This document shows, in pieces, positions 59,481-64,000 of a DNA stretch of 64,000 nt; positions within the stretch are counted from its first letter, which is position 1, and the number at the start of each line of letters is the position of its first letter. Position numbers and translations under genes: made by a program. The notes beneath the pieces are model-generated. The model searched no databases and had not been told where the DNA came from. It saw only the letters and a list, made by a program, of their open reading frames with translations. This DNA comes from G963662985 sp963662985 (GTDB lineage Bacteria; Chloroflexota; Anaerolineae; Anaerolineales; UBA11579), in NCBI GenBank assembly GCA_963662985.1, contig OY760067.1:1240001-1304000 (forward strand), written 5' to 3'.

Positions 59481-60056
59481 TTAAGGGGTGGGTGGGTCTT
59501 TTTGTTGGTTGATGGCGGTGATGCGTTCTAGGGAGTCGGTTTGCATGCCGGCTTGGGCGAGGAATTGGGTGATGAGGGCGGTTTTGCCTTCGATGTAGGC
59601 GTCGATGTTGTGGGGGAATTGTTGGGCGAGTTGTTTTTTGAGGTCGCCATAGGCTTGGGCGGCTTGGGGGTTGGCGCGGAGGTGGTCTCTGAGGAGGAGG
59701 TGGTTGGTGAGGCTTTCGGTGCCGGCGAGGCAGAGATAGAGGTGGTGTTCGAGCCAGGTGATGTGGGGGTTGGCGGGGTCGTAGGCGAAGGCTTCGCGAC
59801 CGGGGATGCCGAGGTTGCCGCGATGTTGGTAGCCGACGGTGGCGAGGCGTTGGATGGCTTGTTGGACGAGGGCGGGGGTGGCGACGATGATGTCGATGTC
59901 TAGGATGGGTTTGGCGGCAAGGCCGGGGACGGAGGTGGAGCCGACGTGTTCGATGGTGTGGGGGATGCCTTGGAGGGCGTGGGTGAGGAAGGTGTGGGCT
60001 TTGGCGTATTCGGTTTGCCAGGCGGGGTCATAGGAGACGACTTTGATCGTGCGCAT
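59481..60056 (-). CDS. GrpB family protein (nucleotidyltransferase-like)
   Basis: 191 residues. VVSYDPAWQTEYAKAHTFL, HTIEHVGSTSVPGLAAKPILDIDIIV, GREAFAYDPANPHITWLEHHLYL and LLRDHLRANPQAAQAYGDLKKQLAQ define the GrpB/UPF0157 family, which has the nucleotidyltransferase fold. In some organisms it is fused to dephospho-CoA kinase. Function unproven. The minus-strand gene is C-rich in coding sense, matching the local skew. Confidence 0.92.
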   Translation of the reverse strand: MRTIKVVSYDPAWQTEYAKAHTFLTHALQGIPHTIEHVGSTSVPGLAAKPILDIDIIVATPALVQQAIQRLATVGYQHRGNLGIPGREAFAYDPANPHITWLEHHLYLCLAGTESLTNHLLLRDHLRANPQAAQAYGDLKKQLAQQFPHNIDAYIEGKTALITQFLAQAGMQTDSLERITAINQQKDPPTP

Positions 60057-60129
60057 AGATTTTTCTCTTTCTGAGGAATGAGGTGTGTTTGCGTTTATTA
60101 TACTTGAGTGGTTTGGGGGTGGGTAAGGT

Positions 60130-60690
60130 TTAGTAGGCGAGTTGGATGATTTGGATGATGATGGCGGCTTTGTCGCGATTTTTTTCGTAGTGGTTGAGGT
60201 AGTCTTGGAGGATACGTTCGTGATTTAGGGTGAATTGTTTGGTTTTGTGGGGGATGGTTTTGTGGAGGAAGAGGAAGTCATCGAAGAGTTTGAAGAGTTT
60301 TTGTTCGGCTCTTTGAGCGGCGGGGGTTTGGGTGGTGTTGGTTTGGATGGCTTGGCGGAGGGTGGCGCTTTCTTCTTCAAATTTTTCTTCTAGTTTGGCG
60401 AAGGTTTTGTCGATACCACTATCTTGACCTTTGGTGGCGGCTTGGAGGCATTTTTGGAAGTTTTTGTCGAGCTTTTTGAGATCGGCTTGGTAGATGACGT
60501 CGACTTCGTTGCCGGGAAGAATTTCTATTTGAGGGGTGGGGGCGGCGGGGTTGGCTTTTGGTTTTTGAATGGCTTGGACCTCTTTTTCAGTGAGGGGTTT
60601 GATACCGGCGAGTAGGATGCCACATTGGGGACAGTTGCGCGCGGTGGCAGGTAATTCCGTTTGACAGTTTCCACAATAGATTTTTTGCAT
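60130..60690 (-). CDS. Zinc-ribbon hypothetical protein
   Basis: 186 residues. N-terminal zinc ribbon YCGNCQTELPATARNCPQCGILLAG, then a proline/alanine linker and a helical domain of about 130 residues rich in charged residues (LQAATKGQDSGIDKTFAKLEEKFEEESATLRQAI), probably coiled. No enzymatic motif. Soluble. Divergent from the Roco gene. Function unknown. Confidence 0.75.
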   Translation of the reverse strand: MQKIYCGNCQTELPATARNCPQCGILLAGIKPLTEKEVQAIQKPKANPAAPTPQIEILPGNEVDVIYQADLKKLDKNFQKCLQAATKGQDSGIDKTFAKLEEKFEEESATLRQAIQTNTTQTPAAQRAEQKLFKLFDDFLFLHKTIPHKTKQFTLNHERILQDYLNHYEKNRDKAAIIIQIIQLAY

Positions 60691-60733
60691 GAGGGGTCTC
60701 CTTTGTATCAGTATACAATATTTTGGAGGGGGT

Positions 60734-60762
60734 TTGGATTTGCAGTTTTGTTGGGGTATACT
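60734..60762 (+). promoter_or_regulatory. Promoter of the Roco gene
   Basis: TTGGAT (60734-60739), a 17-base spacer, TATACT (60757-60762). Leads into a short leader with GGGAGG before the ATG at 60793. Confidence 0.6.
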
Positions 60763-60792
60763 ATGTTAAGTGAAGTTGATGGGAGGTTAGGT

Positions 60793-63564
60793 ATGGGTAA
60801 AACAGGATATGATATTGCATTAGAAAGAATTGAAGAGGCAAAACGTACGGGGGCGACTGAGTTGGATTTGCGTTCTTTACGTATTGAAAATTTACCTGAA
60901 AAATTATTCTTTTTATCAAATTTATCATCTCTTGACATTAGTTTTAATAAACTTACTTTTCTATCTGAGAAAATTGAACTGCTTTCTAATGTTACTTCTC
61001 TTAAAATACATGGAAATATCCTTGATTCATTGCCAAAAAATATAAATAAACTTAAGAATTTATCTTATTTAGATATTGGGTTTAATAAATTGACTTCTAT
61101 ACCATTTAATATTAATCAACTTTCTAAACTATCATATCTTGACATTGGTCTAAATAATCTACTCTTAATTCCTGATTGTATAGGTGAACTTTCAAAGCTT
61201 CATACTCTAAATATATGTAACAATGAACTTCATGATTTACCTGAAAGTATAGTCAAACTTTCGAATTTAAAATATCTTGATATTCATAAAAACAAACTTT
61301 CATCTTTACCAAAAAAAATATTTGAACTTTTTAATTTAACTTATCTTGATATTAGTCAAAACAACCTCATATCTCTTCCTGAAGAATTTAATAAGCTAAT
61401 TAATTTATCAAAACTTAGTTTACGTGAAAATAAATTTATTTCTCTACCTAGTACAATCACTCAACTTAAAAATCTTTACGAATTAGATATTAGTTTTAAT
61501 AAACTAACTTCGTTACCTGATGATATTGGAAATCTTTCTAATCTAAAATATCTATACATTCGTGGAAACTATCTTACATTATTACCTGATAGTATTGGAA
61601 ATCTTTCTAATCTACCAAATTTTAGTATTGATTTTAATAAACTTACTTCATTGCCAGATAGCATTGGAAATCTATCTAATATCTCGACTCTCTCTATTAG
61701 AGGAAATAATATTATTTTTTTACCTGATACTATTTGTCAACTTACAAATTTATCATCATTAAATTTGAGTAATAATCAATTAACTTCTATCCCCGATAAT
61801 ATTCACAATCTTTCGAATCTGACTCATCTAGATATTGGAGGCAATAATCTTATTTCTATTCCAGAAACAATCGGTCAATTAAAAAAACTTTCATATCTTA
61901 ATGTTAGAAAAAACCAACTTAAATCATTACCTGATACTATTAGCAAACTTTCAAATTTACGTTCAATAATTGTTTATGATAATCCGTTAATTAATCCACC
62001 AATAGAAGTTGTAAAACAAGGAATTGAAGCAATTCGAAATTATTTTGAAGAGAAAACAAAGGGTTTTGATAAAGTATTTGAAGCTAAGTTATTGATTGTA
62101 GGAGAACCGGGTGCAGGTAAAACAAGCCTTCAACGAAAATTACTAAATATTCATTCACTTCTTCCTGAAAAAGAAGAATCTACTAAAGGAATTGATATTG
62201 TTGATTGGAATTATACTTATAAGAATCAAAGAATAAAAATTCATATCTGGGATTTTGGAGGGCAGCAAATCCTAAAAGCCACACATTCATTTTTTATGAA
62301 CCATGGAGCAGTTTTTGTACTTTTGGCGGATTCACGGAGTGATAATACGGATTATTTTGATTGGCTTTATCGGATTGAAACCTTTGCTGGACATAGCCCA
62401 GTGATCCTTGTTCATAATGAACTTGATGACCGCCCTAAAGAAATTAATATAAATCAACTGAGCCAACGATTTTCTGAATTTAAAATGCCTTTACGTTGTA
62501 ACTTAGCAAAAGTAAAACAAGAAGATCGAGGAGATGAATTCAATGAAGTAGTTAAAAAGATTCAATATGAAATTTCAAAATTAGATGTGATGGGGCAAGA
62601 ATTACCAAGTTCTTGGATTTCGATTCGTAATGAGTTAGTAAATCTAGCAACTACTGGAAATTTCTTTATTTCCAAAGTAAATTTTATCTCTATTTGTGAA
62701 CATTTTGATGTCAATTATGAGAATTCAAAATTTATTAGCCAATATTTACATGCTATTGGTGCCATTTTACATTTCCAAGATGATCCGATTCTTAATCATC
62801 TAGTAATCATTCAACCAGAATGGGCGACCGATGCTGTTTATAAACTAATTGAAAATATAACTATCCAGCAAAATTATGGGCGTTTTTCTTTTGATGATTT
62901 GAATGGTATTTGGGAGAAAGAATGTTATCAAGATCAATATCATGCTTTAATTCAATTGATAAAGAATTTTCAATTGTGTTATGAAATTCCATCACAGCAA
63001 CGTAATTATATTTTGCCACAATTATTACCTTATCAACCTCAAGAATATAGTTGGGATGGAAAGGGTAATTTGCTTATTGAATATGTCTATCCTGATTATT
63101 ATTTGACCGATATTATGACACGTTTTATTGTAAATAGTCATGATTTAATTGAAAACCATGATTTTGTATGGCGAAATGGGGTTGTGTTATCTAAAGGTGA
63201 GCAACGCGCTGAAATTATGTCAGATGAAAATCGGCAAAGAATTAAAATCCGCATATCAGGTGATTTCAAATACAATTTATTAATAACGATTATGGATACT
63301 TTTGATAAAATACATAAAGATTATCCTAAAATGAAGATTGAAATAAAAGTACCTTGTAATTGCAATCATTGTAAAATTTCCCTTGAACCTACTTTTTACG
63401 ATCTCCAATATTTAAGAACCCGTCTTAAAAATAGACGTTTTAGAGTTGAATGTAAAAATCCCCCATATTATACGGTTGATATTCAAGATTTAATAGAGTA
63501 TTTAGGAAGTTATGAGATTTTGGAAACATATGAAGAAAATAACCGTTTAGTAAGTTCAAAATAA
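60793..63564 (+). CDS. Roco protein: leucine-rich repeats, Roc GTPase, COR domain
   Basis: 923 residues from the ATG behind GGGAGG. Residues about 38-410 hold sixteen 23-residue leucine-rich repeats (LSNL..LDIS.NKLTSLPD.IG pattern, no insertions). The Roc GTPase (about 430-600) has P-loop LLIVGEPGAGKTSLQRKL, switch II WDFGGQQIL, and VHNELDDR in the NKxD position (N retained, K replaced). COR domain (about 610-775): FISICEHFDVNYENSKFISQYLHAIGAILHF, IIQPEWATDAVYKLI. A C-terminal segment has CNCNHC. No kinase. Bacterial Roco proteins are GTP-regulated dimers with sensory or possibly defence roles. AT-rich, lacking local G skew; likely acquired. Confidence 0.93.
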   Translation: MGKTGYDIALERIEEAKRTGATELDLRSLRIENLPEKLFFLSNLSSLDISFNKLTFLSEKIELLSNVTSLKIHGNILDSLPKNINKLKNLSYLDIGFNKLTSIPFNINQLSKLSYLDIGLNNLLLIPDCIGELSKLHTLNICNNELHDLPESIVKLSNLKYLDIHKNKLSSLPKKIFELFNLTYLDISQNNLISLPEEFNKLINLSKLSLRENKFISLPSTITQLKNLYELDISFNKLTSLPDDIGNLSNLKYLYIRGNYLTLLPDSIGNLSNLPNFSIDFNKLTSLPDSIGNLSNISTLSIRGNNIIFLPDTICQLTNLSSLNLSNNQLTSIPDNIHNLSNLTHLDIGGNNLISIPETIGQLKKLSYLNVRKNQLKSLPDTISKLSNLRSIIVYDNPLINPPIEVVKQGIEAIRNYFEEKTKGFDKVFEAKLLIVGEPGAGKTSLQRKLLNIHSLLPEKEESTKGIDIVDWNYTYKNQRIKIHIWDFGGQQILKATHSFFMNHGAVFVLLADSRSDNTDYFDWLYRIETFAGHSPVILVHNELDDRPKEININQLSQRFSEFKMPLRCNLAKVKQEDRGDEFNEVVKKIQYEISKLDVMGQELPSSWISIRNELVNLATTGNFFISKVNFISICEHFDVNYENSKFISQYLHAIGAILHFQDDPILNHLVIIQPEWATDAVYKLIENITIQQNYGRFSFDDLNGIWEKECYQDQYHALIQLIKNFQLCYEIPSQQRNYILPQLLPYQPQEYSWDGKGNLLIEYVYPDYYLTDIMTRFIVNSHDLIENHDFVWRNGVVLSKGEQRAEIMSDENRQRIKIRISGDFKYNLLITIMDTFDKIHKDYPKMKIEIKVPCNCNHCKISLEPTFYDLQYLRTRLKNRRFRVECKNPPYYTVDIQDLIEYLGSYEILETYEENNRLVSSK

Positions 63565-63569
63565 TGAAT

Positions 63570-64000
63570 TTATCGACGAATATAATAATTTTTATAGAAT
63601 AATTTAAATCCTTTTAATGATTTTTTTTGAAATGCAAAATAGAATTTATCAATATTCTGATAATTATAAATATCCGAATATGTGATATTAATCTGTAATA
63701 TCATTATTGCATACTTTTTAATAATTTCCTTTTTTGCACGTAAACATATATTATCCGTCAACAGAGTTCCTTCTGAATTTAAATCATTTGTGATGAATTG
63801 TTTTTCATCATTCAGCTTAACTTCAAAGCCACCTTCTGTTGGGTCTTGATTTGTTAAAATTTTATTTATTGTATATTCATCAAAATCAAAAAAAAAGCCC
63901 CCTATTACTTGAGCAATATATCCAAATCCAACACCATCTATTAACTTTAATTCATATGAAAAATCTGCTTTGACATATTCTGGAAAATCTACATCTTGTT
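63570..64000 (-). CDS. Unknown protein, C-terminal part (runs off the right edge)
   Basis: The minus-strand frame is open from the window end to the TAA at 63570, about 142 residues, with no start visible. Readable parts include VDFPEYVKADFSYELKLIDG, GFGYIAQVIGGFFFDFDEYT, NQDPTEGGFEVKLNDEKQF, ICLRAKKEIIKKYAIMILQI and a lysine/tyrosine-rich end. No motif recognised. AT-rich like the neighbouring Roco gene and convergent with it, with five bases between stop codons, so possibly part of the same acquired cluster. Confidence 0.65.
   Translation of the reverse strand, partial: QDVDFPEYVKADFSYELKLIDGVGFGYIAQVIGGFFFDFDEYTINKILTNQDPTEGGFEVKLNDEKQFITNDLNSEGTLLTDNICLRAKKEIIKKYAIMILQINITYSDIYNYQNIDKFYFAFQKKSLKGFKLFYKNYYIRR

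Noticed and set aside
60900..61970. 69-base periodic repeats that could be taken for a repeat array
   Set aside because: They encode 23-residue leucine-rich repeats in one continuous frame. Not CRISPR.
1..64000. Insertion sequences, prophage structural genes or CRISPR arrays
   Set aside because: No transposase, integrase, phage structural gene or regularly spaced repeat array was found.

Overview
The window reads as chromosomal DNA of a Gram-positive-like or deep-branching bacterium. A Chloroflexota/Anaerolineae-type organism fits best. This rests on gene content (tungsten-type aldehyde ferredoxin oxidoreductase, CO-dehydrogenase/xanthine-dehydrogenase-like molybdoenzyme, EFR1 flavodoxin-ferredoxin, T-box and c-di-GMP-I leaders, FmrO/Rmt-type 16S methyltransferase) and is inference, since no rRNA or ribosomal protein gene is present. 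Three tRNA genes (Gln-TTG, Val-GAC, Arg-CCT) lack an encoded CCA.

Layout. 0-8 kb: housekeeping genes (sugar nucleotidyltransferase, aminotransferase, gatB, response regulator, tRNA-Gln, glmU, CNNM/CorC protein, phosphoesterase). 8-21 kb: stress and redox accessory genes (DUF4349 lipoprotein, FMN reductase, LLM flavoprotein with its TetR regulator and two matching operators, flavodoxin with a MazF-like toxin, a diguanylate cyclase behind a c-di-GMP riboswitch, a TetR-EFR1 operon, two paralogous small membrane proteins). 22-26 kb: a two-gene molybdenum hydroxylase followed by a string of hairpins that may be a small RNA. 27-36 kb: RNA-modification genes (trmO; tgt-rmt-rluA operon), interrupted by an AT-rich two-gene DUF6414 + Cdc48-like AAA ATPase island. 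37-38 kb and 56.1-56.6 kb: two inverted copies of a diverged, structured intergenic element, each linked to a DUF559 gene. Between them lie two sulfotransferases, glutamate dehydrogenase with a leader attenuator, the aldehyde oxidoreductase, a five-gene minus-strand operon (PP2C-like receptor, priA, phosphoribosyltransferase, glycosyltransferase, thioesterase), a CelD-like acetyltransferase, moaB, and thrS behind a T-box. 56.6-64 kb: defence-like genes (AIPR protein, DUF559, a 923-residue LRR-Roc-COR protein) among small housekeeping genes.

A strong strand asymmetry runs through the window regardless of gene direction. The plus strand is C-rich on the left (29 C to 8 G at 33421-33480) and G-rich on the right (28 G to 9 C at 59701-59760). 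The sign changes at about 48.5-51 kb. By the usual convention this marks a replication-origin-like inflection, although no dnaA is present. Genes lacking the local skew (12.1-12.9, 28.7-31.3, 56.6-58.4, 60.8-64 kb) look like recent arrivals.

Best candidates for undescribed biology are the DUF6414/AAA pair, the inverted structured element, the twin G6-loop hairpins at 52.3-52.5 kb, the hairpin-chain RNA at 25.8-26.0 kb, and the gdhA leader switch.
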